64,000 nucleotides of DNA from Mesorhizobium sp. B4-1-3. Lineage in GTDB: Bacteria > Pseudomonadota > Alphaproteobacteria > Rhizobiales > Rhizobiaceae. Each line of letters starts with the position of its first letter. The stretch's first letter is position 1. The DNA is taken from the NCBI RefSeq assembly GCF_006439355.1, contig NZ_VFTG01000019.1, forward strand, positions 52,110-116,109, read 5' to 3'. The notes beneath the pieces are model-generated. The model was not told the DNA's origin. It ran no database searches and saw only the letters and a list, made by a program, of their open reading frames with translations. Shown here piece by piece: positions 9,739 through 17,235 of the stretch. Both the position numbers and the translations under genes were made by a program.

Positions 9739-10644
9739 ATGGCGAGGCAAACCGGCGCGATCGCCAGACGCCTGCTACAGGATTGCATGGCCGACGGCCT
9801 CTCCGTCGACAACGCGCTGGCCAGATTGGCTGTCTATATCGATAAGAGGACCAGCGCGGCGCAATTGGCGGATATCGCCTTGGACATGCGCCCGAGCCAG
9901 GCTCCCGAGCGATGCTGGCTGGAACACATGGCCACGAGACTTCGGGACAAGCCCTCCGCCTTCGACGACGTCCGCAGGACCGCTGCCTGCGTGTCGCATG
10001 ACCGTGGCAACGGCGAAACGGCCGCCATGGCCGTCGAGCGGCTGGCCGGCAGCTTCGATCGAGCGGCGGCCATCTCCCCGGCAGCCAGCGTGCAACTGTC
10101 GTCGCTGGGCGACGAGGACAGGCTTTCGGCCACGACCGGCGAGATTGCCTTGTGGCTGGAACGGCAAGGCATACTCGGCGCCCGCAAGCACATACTGGAC
10201 ATCGGCTGCGGCATCGGACGCCTCGAACATGCGCTAGGCGCCATGGCGGGATGTATCGTCGGCATCGATATCTCGCCCAGGATGATCGCCATCGCGCGTC
10301 GGCGATGCGCCGGCGTCGCCAACGTGAAATTCCGCCTGACCTCGGGCCTGGATCTCGGTGACTTCGCCGATCAAAGCTTCGACGACGTGCTGGCTCTCGA
10401 CAGTTTTCCCTACCTAGTGCTTGCCGGTGTTGCCGAGCGGCATTTCGGCGAGATCGCGCGCGTGCTGCGGCCAGGAGGAATGGCGGCAGTCCTCAACTAT
10501 TCCTATCGGACGTCGGACATCGACTCGCGCGATATCAACCGTCTTGCCCGTGCATATCGCATGGAAGTCTTGGTCGACGGCGAAATGCCTTTCGGCAGTT
10601 GGGACGGCACGGCCTTCCTTATCCGCCGTGGCGGCGGAACATAA
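9739..10644 (+). CDS. Class I SAM-dependent methyltransferase
   Basis: A 301-residue protein with an N-terminal helical part of about 150 residues and a methyltransferase domain behind it. HILDIGCGIGRLEHALG (around residue 155) is motif I; CIVGIDISPRMIAIARRR follows as motif II. FDDVLALDSFPYLV and VLRPGGMAAVLNYSY match motifs IV-VI. I choose the ATG at 9739; a GTG at 9733 overlaps the previous stop and is also possible. It is the last gene of the ino1 operon, because the next unit has its own candidate promoter inside its final codons. The acceptor is unknown. The N-terminal helical region has no family I recognise. Confidence 0.82.
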   Translation: MARQTGAIARRLLQDCMADGLSVDNALARLAVYIDKRTSAAQLADIALDMRPSQAPERCWLEHMATRLRDKPSAFDDVRRTAACVSHDRGNGETAAMAVERLAGSFDRAAAISPAASVQLSSLGDEDRLSATTGEIALWLERQGILGARKHILDIGCGIGRLEHALGAMAGCIVGIDISPRMIAIARRRCAGVANVKFRLTSGLDLGDFADQSFDDVLALDSFPYLVLAGVAERHFGEIARVLRPGGMAAVLNYSYRTSDIDSRDINRLARAYRMEVLVDGEMPFGSWDGTAFLIRRGGGT

Positions 10645-10660
10645 TGCGCGAGCGGCAGTT
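10636..10660 (+). promoter_or_regulatory. Candidate EcfG-type promoter
   Basis: GGAAC at 10636-10640 overlaps the last codons of the methyltransferase gene; after 18 bases TT follows at 10659-10660 (local -10 AGTT). It is 45 bases before the ATG of the 72-residue protein at 10705 and fits the same pattern as the sites at 210 and 2287. Confidence 0.55.
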
Positions 10661-10704
10661 CGGTCGCCGAACAGTTTCACGCAGGCAGACCAGGGAGAAG
10701 AACA

Positions 10705-10923
10705 ATGGCGACCGGCGGTAAGAAGCATATGGGCCGCGGCAGCCAGGGCAAGAGCTCCGGAACCGGAGCGAAGACGACGCTCGCAAAGGACATGGTCGGC
10801 GAGAACGACGTCCTGTCCAACCGGGACAAGAAGCAGCACACGGAGCAACGCGGTCTGGACGGCAACCGGGTAAAGTCCGATCAGTACCAGGACCACGCAG
10901 CGAACCGTCTCCCGAAGGATTGA
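10705..10923 (+). CDS. Small basic, Gly/Lys-rich hypothetical protein (72 aa)
   Basis: A 72-residue protein that follows GGGAGAAGAAC, a clear ribosome binding site. It is very hydrophilic: the first 25 residues are rich in Gly, Lys and Ser (GGKKHMGRGSQGKSSGTGAK), and the rest has many Asp, Asn, Gln and Lys, with no hydrophobic core. That composition suggests a disordered protein of the kind often induced by desiccation or osmotic stress. The candidate EcfG promoter at 10636 agrees with such a role, but this is inference. No domain is recognised. It is separate from the ino1 operon because of its own promoter-like site. Confidence 0.7.
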   Translation: MATGGKKHMGRGSQGKSSGTGAKTTLAKDMVGENDVLSNRDKKQHTEQRGLDGNRVKSDQYQDHAANRLPKD

Positions 10924-11067
10924 GCGCATGCTCGCGGATCGCCTTTTGCCACGACATCCGAAGATAGCGATCGGAGACCTTACAGCTTGCAGCGAGCTGC
11001 CTTGCAAAGGACGGTCGAGTATGCCTCAGTGAAATTTGAAGGGGCCTCTATTGTATAAGAGAATGCG

Positions 11068-11253
11068 ATGTCTCGCAGGAGCCAGCGCGATCTGTGCGCC
11101 CAGGCAATCCAGAGCTTGGACCAGGAGATCGCATCCCTGTTGACCGCCATCGAGCGGGAGAAGGTCCCTGACCGGCTGACCAGGCTTGCACTCGAACTGC
11201 AGAATGCGCTGATCGAAAAGCGCAAAGGCGATATGACGGCTGAGCGCGGCTGA
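11068..11253 (+). CDS. Small NepR-like protein (61 aa), possible anti-sigma factor
   Basis: A 61-residue protein, mostly helical and charged. Residues about 17-50 read LDQEIASLLTAIE followed by VPDRLTRLALELQNAL. NepR anti-sigma factors have a helix, then a V/I-P-D-R/K motif, then a leucine-rich second helix that grips EcfG, and this protein shows that order and spacing. The gene points toward the ecfG gene at 11621-12202 on the other strand. Classic nepR genes instead lie directly upstream of, and in operon with, ecfG. The ribosome binding site is weak. It could also be an unrelated small coiled protein; the similarity rests on one short motif. Confidence 0.45.
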   Translation: MSRRSQRDLCAQAIQSLDQEIASLLTAIEREKVPDRLTRLALELQNALIEKRKGDMTAERG

Positions 11254-11620
11254 AGACGTCGCCGGCAAGGGTGCTGCATTCCTCCGAGACCGGGCCGAAG
11301 GGCATTGGCAGTGCCGGCGGCCGCCGTACCAGCATGATCAGTAGAACAATACCATAAGCGAATCGTTGTAGCCGGTTCGGAGTCATCCCGATGGCGCAGG
11401 CGGTTGGTCGCAGAGACGGGCGTCAACGGAATGCAGGCTTGAACGTGTTTTTCTGCTCGGCCTGAATTGGGCCTGGTTGAGAAGAGAGGCGAAGCCCCTG
11501 CAAGCAGCCAAGCACCGGTAGGCCGGCTGGTGCGTTTCACCGTCTCACGCCGAAATGCCTATCTATTTGTTTTTACGCAATTCCGGACAGAAAACCGCTC
11601 ACACTTTTTCCTGGGTTGCT
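11254..11620. other. Gene-free stretch between convergent genes
   Basis: This 367-base stretch separates the NepR-like gene from the 3' end of ecfG. I find no reading frame with coding character, no strong hairpin with a T-run, and no GGAAC-type promoter. It may hold the 3' ends of both transcripts. Confidence 0.5.
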
Positions 11621-12202
11621 CTAGCGTCTAGCGCCTTCGGTATCCCAGTGGTCGTCCGAAAGTTGACGTCGTCGCTCGATCAGCGCCTGCGGCGAGCTTT
11701 CCCCGAGGAATTCCAGAACACCGGCACGGGCACGATTGAGACGGCTTTTTACGGTGCCGACGGCGCAACCGCATATCTCAGCAGTTTCTTCGTAGCTTAC
11801 GCCCAGCACGCCGATCAGCACCAGAACCTCACGCTGATGGGACGGCAGTTTCTGGATGGCTTGATGCACTTCCTTGCTTTGGACGGACCAATCCTGCGAC
11901 GGCTCCGAAATCGGCCGGCTGGAGGCGCAGTCAAGCAGCCCAGGAGCCTCCCTGGCCGCGGCTTTGATGCGCGTATAATGCGTGTTGCGCATGATCGTGA
12001 AGAGCCAGGACTTCAGGCGCGTGCCCGGCTCGAACTTGTCCAGGTTGGCAAGCCCCTTGGTCAATGTCTCCTGCACGAGATCGTCGGCGTCGTCGGGCAC
12101 CCGACAGAACGTTCGCGCAAAAGCCCGCAAGGCAGGAATAAGATCGACGACGGAGATCTCACCGGGGTCAGGGTTCGACAAATTATGCTCTCTGGGTAAC
12201 AA
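11621..12202 (-). CDS. ecfG: EcfG-type RNA polymerase sigma factor (general stress response)
   Basis: A 193-residue ECF sigma factor with only regions 2 and 4. Region 2 runs through ALRAFARTFCRVPDDADDLV and LKSWLFTIMRNTHYTRIKA (about residues 26-80). Region 4 contains LPSHQREVLVLIGVLGVSYE and EICGCAVGTVKSRLNRARAG (about residues 118-165). The E-I-C-G-C-A-V-G-T-x-K-S-R string is characteristic of the EcfG/RpoE2 group, which drives the general stress response of alphaproteobacteria and is released by PhyR from NepR. No phyR is in the window. Its own upstream region has a GGAAC-N18-TT site, so it may be autoregulated. Rhizobia often carry several EcfG paralogs; this may be a secondary one. Confidence 0.88.
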   Translation of the reverse strand: MLPREHNLSNPDPGEISVVDLIPALRAFARTFCRVPDDADDLVQETLTKGLANLDKFEPGTRLKSWLFTIMRNTHYTRIKAAAREAPGLLDCASSRPISEPSQDWSVQSKEVHQAIQKLPSHQREVLVLIGVLGVSYEETAEICGCAVGTVKSRLNRARAGVLEFLGESSPQALIERRRQLSDDHWDTEGARR

Positions 12203-12249
12203 TTTTCCGGGCCCAGCAAACAGGAGTGGATGAGATGCAGACTAGGGAA

Positions 12250-12274
12250 AATGCCTGAGAGAAAGGAACGTTCC
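12250..12274 (-). promoter_or_regulatory. Candidate autoregulatory EcfG-type promoter of ecfG
   Basis: On the minus strand GGAAC lies at 12274-12270 and TT at 12251-12250, with 18 bases between (local -10 CATT). The start codon is 48 bases downstream. The -35 box is half of the palindrome GGAACGTTCC; only the minus direction has a matching TT. Confidence 0.5.
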
Positions 12275-12333
12275 TGTTTCCATCGCTCGGCCGAAACTTT
12301 TGACCAAGGGTTCATCGATGGGAGCGGCAACAT

Positions 12334-14259
12334 TCAATGGGCCGCTTCGATCCTCGGTTCTTCGATATACCAAGGCATGGAAATGATCACGATATCCGAT
12401 CCGCCGAACTCGAGCAGTTTGGCGTGCAGTCGGCGGGCGCGATGGGTATGCAGGATGTACTGCCACCAATTGGGCGGCACGACCTCGGGGAGCAGCACCG
12501 CAATGGTGCGGCCACCGAACTCCTCTCGCAGCACCGCGATCTCCTTCAGCAATGGCTCGTACATCAGCCGGTAGTCGGCATTGAGGAGAACCAGGCGGGG
12601 CGGGCGCAGGCCAGCCGCCTTCGCCGGCGCTTCCACATCCTTCGACCACCTCCCACGAATTGCGCGCTCTTCGTCGCTCTCTCCACCCGACAGGCGCGCC
12701 ACATGGACGGCAATGACATCTTTCGACAACTGAAAGGCAAAGCTGAGCGCCTTGTCCGCCATCCTGTTCCATTGCTGGGTCACGACAAGAACGACAGGCG
12801 GCTGGGTGTTGCCGAGATTGAGCTTTCCGGGCTCGCGCAGACCGGCCTCGAGATGGTCGTAATAGCGCCGCACCAGCCGCAGGAGGACAACCACCAGCGG
12901 AATGACGATCACCGTTATCCAGGCTCCTTCCCTGAATTTGGCGATGACGATTACGACGAGCGCCAGGGCGGTGATGGCGCCGCCGAGCGCATTGATCGCC
13001 AGATGCATACGATTGCCTGCGCGCTTCGGGCCCTTCTCCGTCCGCAGCGCCCTCACCCAATGCAGCACCATGCCGGTCTGCGACAGCGTGAAGGTCAGAA
13101 AGGCGCCGATGGCGAAAAGCGGGATCAGATGGTCGGTGATGCCGCCAAACACCACCAGCAGCAGCCCCGTCGTCAAACCGAGGTAGAGTATGCCGACAGA
13201 GAAAACCAGCCGGCGGCCGACCATTGCGAAGGGCCTGGGAAGATACCCATCTTCAGCCACCATGCGGCAAAGGCGGGGAAAGTCGACGAAGCTGGTGTTG
13301 GCCGAAAGCGCCAGCACGCAGAGCAGGCTGCCGACGGCGACGTAATAGAAAATACCGTCGCCAACCACGGCATGCGCAAGCTGCGAAAGAACGCTCTGAT
13401 AGCCGTCCTTCTCCTGGTCCATCGCGCCGATGCGATAGCGTGCCGACAGGAAGGCAATACCGCCGAGCAGGAGCCCCAGGATCAGGCAGATCGCCGCCAA
13501 TGTGCGGCGGCCGTGCCTGACGGGCGGATCCTTGAAGGCGGTCATGCCGTTGCTGACCGCCTCGACGCCGGTCATCGCCGTGCAGCCGCTGGCGAAGGCG
13601 TGCATCAAGAGCAGCAGGCTCACGCTGCCGGTCGGCTGCGGTAGCGGCGGCGGCGGAATCGCCGGCGACGGCTGACCGCCCGATACACTCGCCTTCCAGA
13701 CGCCTATCGCAAGGATCGCCAGAAAGCTCGCCACAAAGAGATAGGTGGGCAACGCAAACAGCCGCCCGGCATCCAGCGTGCCGCGCAGGTTAACGATCAT
13801 CACCATAAGCAGGATACCAAGGCAAAGCCACAGCGTGTAGGAGTGCAGCGAGGGCAGCGCCGAAACCAGTGCGCCGACTCCTGCGGAGATGCCGACGGCA
13901 ACGTTAAGCACGTAGTCGACCATCAGCGCAGAGGCGGCGAGCAGGCTGGCGTTACGGCCAAGGTTTTCGCGCGAAACGATGTAGGCGCCGCCATTGCTGG
14001 GATAGGCCGCAATGGTCTGGCGGTAAGAAAGATAAAGGACGGCGAGCAGGCCGACTATGGCGCCCATGATCGGGCCGATATAGCCGAGGCCGGCCGCGCC
14101 GAGCGGGATCAGGATGGTGAGTGCAGCTTCCGGACCGTAGGCCGAGGAACCCAGCCCATCGAGGCCCATGGCCGGCACGCCTTCGAAAACGCCGATCTTG
14201 CGCTCCGACTGTTCCTGATTGGCCAGCCGGCGGCCAAGAATCCATCCAAGTATCGACAT
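12334..14259 (-). CDS. APC-superfamily permease (amino acid or K+ transporter type)
   Basis: I start this gene at the ATG at 14259 (641 residues), where a GGGA precedes and the mature fold begins. The frame is open 50 codons further, but that part has no membrane character. Residues about 20-470 hold roughly twelve membrane segments with APC hallmarks: GLGSSAYGPEAALTILIPLG at the first segment and SNGGAYIVSRENLGRNASLL near the second. SGCTAMTGVEAVSNGMTAF marks the sixth to seventh. The last 170 residues are cytosolic and start VVLVVTQQWNRMADKALSFA, resembling the C-terminal domain of large APC transporters of the KUP/YkbA kind. The substrate is uncertain. A GGAAC-N18-TT site sits upstream, so stress induction is likely. 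Confidence 0.85.
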   Translation of the reverse strand: MSILGWILGRRLANQEQSERKIGVFEGVPAMGLDGLGSSAYGPEAALTILIPLGAAGLGYIGPIMGAIVGLLAVLYLSYRQTIAAYPSNGGAYIVSRENLGRNASLLAASALMVDYVLNVAVGISAGVGALVSALPSLHSYTLWLCLGILLMVMIVNLRGTLDAGRLFALPTYLFVASFLAILAIGVWKASVSGGQPSPAIPPPPLPQPTGSVSLLLLMHAFASGCTAMTGVEAVSNGMTAFKDPPVRHGRRTLAAICLILGLLLGGIAFLSARYRIGAMDQEKDGYQSVLSQLAHAVVGDGIFYYVAVGSLLCVLALSANTSFVDFPRLCRMVAEDGYLPRPFAMVGRRLVFSVGILYLGLTTGLLLVVFGGITDHLIPLFAIGAFLTFTLSQTGMVLHWVRALRTEKGPKRAGNRMHLAINALGGAITALALVVIVIAKFREGAWITVIVIPLVVVLLRLVRRYYDHLEAGLREPGKLNLGNTQPPVVLVVTQQWNRMADKALSFAFQLSKDVIAVHVARLSGGESDEERAIRGRWSKDVEAPAKAAGLRPPRLVLLNADYRLMYEPLLKEIAVLREEFGGRTIAVLLPEVVPPNWWQYILHTHRARRLHAKLLEFGGSDIVIISMPWYIEEPRIEAAH

Positions 14260-14285
14260 GTCACGATCCCGAGAAACGTCTCCCG

Positions 14286-14310
14286 AAGAGTGCGGAGAGA
14301 AGAATGTTCC
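14286..14310 (-). promoter_or_regulatory. Candidate EcfG-type promoter of the APC permease
   Basis: On the minus strand GGAAC is at 14310-14306 and TT at 14287-14286 with 18 bases between (local -10 TCTT). The ATG at 14259 lies 27 bases on. This site also argues for the 14259 start, since a start at 14409 would lie upstream of it. Confidence 0.5.
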
Positions 14311-14569
14311 TCGATGATTCGAGCGCGCGGATGGAGGTGCTTGGCACTTCGGCGGAGAAACCGAGTATCGGTTCGCCTCAACGACTCCCTCGCGACCGAA
14401 ACAGTCCAAGTCGCCTTAACGCGCAAAACGACTCGTGAACCGAAGCGATCCACAGAAATACGACGGATTGGCCGTCAACAGCCTGGAAACAAAGCGGTTT
14501 CTCACGCTTGGATTCCGCCTCTGGGCAGCAACTTTTTCAAGCACTTAGTACAGGCTGCCGCCCATCCAG

Positions 14570-14757
14570 ATCGGATTGTGATACGGTCAGGGCATCGCTG
14601 CGGCTCAGCGACACTGCCGCATCGAAGGGATCGGTAAAGCTGTTGAAGCGGACCGAGGAATAAGAGAGCTGAGCCTGCGGCGTCAGCGTCCACTTCCCTG
14701 CAGCGCGACCTTCTGGCCGGCTTCGATGCTCAGCGCGTCTTCGAGGCGAGTTCCAAG
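14570..14757 (-). pseudogene. Remnant of an autotransporter outer-membrane beta-barrel
   Basis: Read on the minus strand from 14757, one frame gives LGTRLEDALSIEAGQKVALQ and the adjacent frame continues with KWTLTPQAQLSYSSVRFNSF and TDPFDAAVSLSRSDAL. This is the typical repeat pattern of the C-terminal beta-barrel of autotransporters. One frameshift joins the two parts; start, passenger domain and C-terminal aromatic residue are all missing. It is debris of a once larger gene, and the piece next to it is a broken transposase. Confidence 0.6.
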
Positions 14758-15099
14758 CGTCGCAAGAGAGCACACGCTCCCTTGTCACCCGCTACGGGGT
14801 GAACCCCAAGACGGTTGCCAAGTGGCGCGAACGGACCACGACGGCCGACGCGCCGATGGACCCAACGTGCCTAGGAGCACGGTACTGACGCCGGCAGAGG
14901 AAGCGATGGTAGTGGCCTTCCGCCAGAAGATGCTCCTGCCTCTGGACGATGTGCTGGGTTGCTTGAGGGAACGATCCCTAACTTTAGCCGCAGCGCCTTG
15001 CACCGCTGCCTTCAGCGCCAAGGCATCTCACGGCTGCCGGTTGAGATGGTCAAGGAGCAGCGCAAGCCGTTCAAGACCTACGAGATCGGCGCGGCGTAG
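14755..15099 (+). pseudogene. Broken IS481-type transposase, N-terminal part
   Basis: Three frames in succession show homology to the start of IS481-family transposases: ASQESTRSLVTRYGVNPKTV and AKWRERTTTAD (from 14763), then STVLTPAEEAMVVAFRQKML and LPLDDVLGCL (from 14875), then IPNFSRSALHRCLQRQGISR and LPVEMV (about 14974-15040). At least two frameshifts and an early TGA disrupt it. The DDE catalytic core is absent, and no terminal inverted repeats are visible to me. The element is dead. Confidence 0.75.
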
Positions 15100-15128
15100 G
15101 CGCGGAGCCTAGCCGCTCACACGCTTCG

Positions 15129-16346
15129 CTAGATCACCGCTTCCTCCAGGAACGGCTCGTTGCGCGAGATCCTTTCATAGCAGAACGGCGACAGGTCGAG
15201 CGTCTGGAAGGCGCCGTGGACGATGAGTTCGGACACCGCCCGACCGACCGCCGGCGATTGCTGCAGGCCGTGGCCCGAGAAGCCGTTGGCGAACATGAAG
15301 TTCCTCACTTGCGGGTGGAAGCCGACGATGCCGTTGTGGTCGAGCATGTTGTACTCGTAGTGGCCGGTCCAGCTGGTCTGGACCTTCAGCGCGTCGAAGG
15401 CCGGGATGCGATGCCAGAGCGCCGGCCAGATATAATCGTCGAACTCCTCGAAATGCATCTCGAAGTCGTCGTAGTCGGCAGGCCCATCGCCCCGCGGCGT
15501 GTTGCCGGTGAGGAAGAGCTCGCCTTCGGGGCGTACGAATGTGCCGGAAAGATCGATGACGTTAGGCATCCGTCCAAGGATCGGATTGGCGCTGGCAAAG
15601 ACGAAACTGTAGCGCTTGTAGGGCGCGACCGGAATGGACAGTCCGGCCATTGCCGCGACCTGCTGCGCGCGCGGACCCGCCGCGTTGACCAGCGTTCCGC
15701 AGGCGACCGCCTCGCCGGTCGCGAGCCGTGCCGAGACGACCCGCCCGTCAACGACATCCAATCCCGTCACGGCGTTGTCGATATACTCGACCCCGCTGGC
15801 ACGGGCGGCGCGACGGAACCCGTTGAGCAGGCCCATGGAATCGAACCAACCCTCTTCGCGGGAACCCCAGGAGCCGCCGCCGAGATCCTCGACGTTGAGC
15901 CAGGGGAAGCGCTCCTTCAGCGCGCCCGGCTCGAGGAAGATGGTGTGGGCGCCGAGGCTGCGCTGCAACTGGACCCGCTCCTTGGCGGCGTCCACCCCCT
16001 CGGGCGAGCAGCAATAGAGATATCCGTGTTCCTTGAATCCGAGATTGGGGGCCGTCTCATTCGGGTAGAACGGCGCCATCCGCTCCTGGAAGGTTCGGAT
16101 GATCTCGATGCCGAACTGGCTGATCTTCACATTGATCGGATTGGAATATTGCTGGCGGATAGCGCTGGTGGAGAGCGCCGTCGAGGAAAATTCGTACCTC
16201 GAGTCGCGTTCGACAACGAGGATCGAGGCGTCATTGCCAAGCGCCTGGCTCAGCCAGTAGGCCGTCGACGAACCGACGACCGCGCCGCCGACTATGACGA
16301 TATCATAGGCATTGCGCGACGGGGCCTTGTAAGGGGGGATCGCCAC
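15129..16346 (-). CDS. FAD-dependent oxidoreductase, D-amino-acid-oxidase/sarcosine-oxidase fold
   Basis: A 405-residue flavoenzyme of the DAO family. DIVIVGGAVVGSSTAYWLSQ at residues 14-33 is the dinucleotide-binding start, with the ribose Glu in ILVVERDSR. FSSTALSTSAIRQQYSNPIN follows, the usual substrate loop. Near the C-terminus NFMFANGFSGHGLQQSPAVG is the second FAD contact. Such enzymes oxidise secondary amines, N-methyl amino acids or imino acids, giving an imine and H2O2 or reduced acceptor. It follows the aldolase gene at 14 bases in the same direction and probably shares its promoter. The RidA protein at 19752, which hydrolyses imines, is a sensible partner. Confidence 0.85.
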   Translation of the reverse strand: MAIPPYKAPSRNAYDIVIVGGAVVGSSTAYWLSQALGNDASILVVERDSRYEFSSTALSTSAIRQQYSNPINVKISQFGIEIIRTFQERMAPFYPNETAPNLGFKEHGYLYCCSPEGVDAAKERVQLQRSLGAHTIFLEPGALKERFPWLNVEDLGGGSWGSREEGWFDSMGLLNGFRRAARASGVEYIDNAVTGLDVVDGRVVSARLATGEAVACGTLVNAAGPRAQQVAAMAGLSIPVAPYKRYSFVFASANPILGRMPNVIDLSGTFVRPEGELFLTGNTPRGDGPADYDDFEMHFEEFDDYIWPALWHRIPAFDALKVQTSWTGHYEYNMLDHNGIVGFHPQVRNFMFANGFSGHGLQQSPAVGRAVSELIVHGAFQTLDLSPFCYERISRNEPFLEEAVI

Positions 16347-16360
16347 TTCTGTACTCCGCT

Positions 16361-17125
16361 CTACTGGTTGAACGATGCGATCAGGGCATCCGAGCCCCGC
16401 GCCAACAGGCCGAGGTCGGAGCCGACCGCCACCATCGTGAAGCCATCGGCGAGATAGCGGTCGGCATCGGCTTTCACCGGAGCCAGGATGCCGCTGGCCT
16501 TGCCTGCCGATGCGGCGGCTTTGCGAACGGACGCAACCGCCTGCTGCACATGCGAGGCGCCGGGATTGCCCATCGCGCCCATATTCGTGGAAAGGTCGCC
16601 TGGCCCGACGAAGAGAACGTCGACACCTTCCACGGCGGCGATTTCTGCCGCATTGGCGACGCCGGCCTCGTCCTCGATCTGCACGGCGAGAAGCTGCTGC
16701 TCACGCGCCTTGGCATGATAGCCGGCGATGCGGCCGAAGGCGTTGGCGCGGTGACCGACCGAGAAGCCGCGGAAGCCTCCGGGGGCGTAGGTCATGGCGG
16801 CAACGATCGCGCGCGCCTGCTCGGCCGTGCGCACATTCGGGATCATCAAGCTGCGCGCGCCGACATCCAGGGCCTGCTTCGTGAGATTCGCATCGTCCGA
16901 CGGCAGCCGCACCACCGCCTCGCAAGGGAATGCGGCCGCGACCTGCAGCTGCGCCATGATGCTGCGCAGATCGTTAGGGCTGTGCTCGCCGTCGATCAGC
17001 AACCAGCCCGCTCCGGAGCCTGCCACCACCTCGGTGGTGAGCGCCGAGGCCAGCGAACACCAGATGCCGATATGAGCCCGGCCGGCCTGAACCGCCGCCT
17101 TCAGCGAATTGACGCGCTCCTGCAT
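16361..17125 (-). CDS. HpcH/HpaI family aldolase
   Basis: A 254-residue class II (metal-dependent) aldolase. The N-terminus has HIGIWCSLASALTTEVVAGS, then WLLIDGEHSPNDLRSIMAQL with the H of the active site. Further motifs are AVVRLPSDDANLTKQALDVG, IQIEDEAGVANAAEI-type metal binding (here VQIEDEAGVANAAEI, Glu and Asp present) and VDVLFVGPGDLSTNMG. The family splits 2-oxo-4-hydroxy acids into pyruvate and an aldehyde, or the reverse. It begins the minus-strand unit at the 17168 operator, opposite a hydroxyacid dehydrogenase that could reduce the aldehyde product. The substrate is unknown. Confidence 0.88.
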   Translation of the reverse strand: MQERVNSLKAAVQAGRAHIGIWCSLASALTTEVVAGSGAGWLLIDGEHSPNDLRSIMAQLQVAAAFPCEAVVRLPSDDANLTKQALDVGARSLMIPNVRTAEQARAIVAAMTYAPGGFRGFSVGHRANAFGRIAGYHAKAREQQLLAVQIEDEAGVANAAEIAAVEGVDVLFVGPGDLSTNMGAMGNPGASHVQQAVASVRKAAASAGKASGILAPVKADADRYLADGFTMVAVGSDLGLLARGSDALIASFNQ

Positions 17126-17167
17126 TTTGCGATTGGCCTCCAGCGAAAAGAAGACGCATTGAAATTT

Positions 17168-17188
17168 GTATGATGTCCTATATCATAC
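17168..17188. promoter_or_regulatory. Inverted repeat operator between divergent catabolic units
   Basis: GTATGAT at 17168-17174 and ATCATAC at 17182-17188 are perfect reverse complements with 7 bases between. The site is 43 bases from the aldolase start and 48 from the dehydrogenase start. The FadR-type GntR regulator at 20156-20944, the last gene of the plus unit, is the natural candidate to bind it. The assignment is by position only. Confidence 0.6.
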
Positions 17189-17235
17189 GTCAAACTTGAG
17201 CTGCAAGGCGCTCTGACGCAGAACGGGAGTTGCGC

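Noticed and set aside
11555..12199. Long plus-strand frame opposite the sigma factor gene
   Set aside because: It mirrors the ecfG gene codon for codon on the other strand, has no ribosome binding site, and its translation has no recognisable domain. The minus-strand protein has clear sigma regions 2 and 4.
12337..13644. 435-codon plus-strand frame inside the APC permease gene
   Set aside because: The translation is rich in Gln, His, Asp and Arg, as expected from the antisense of membrane-protein codons in GC-rich DNA; the minus strand encodes a well-formed permease.
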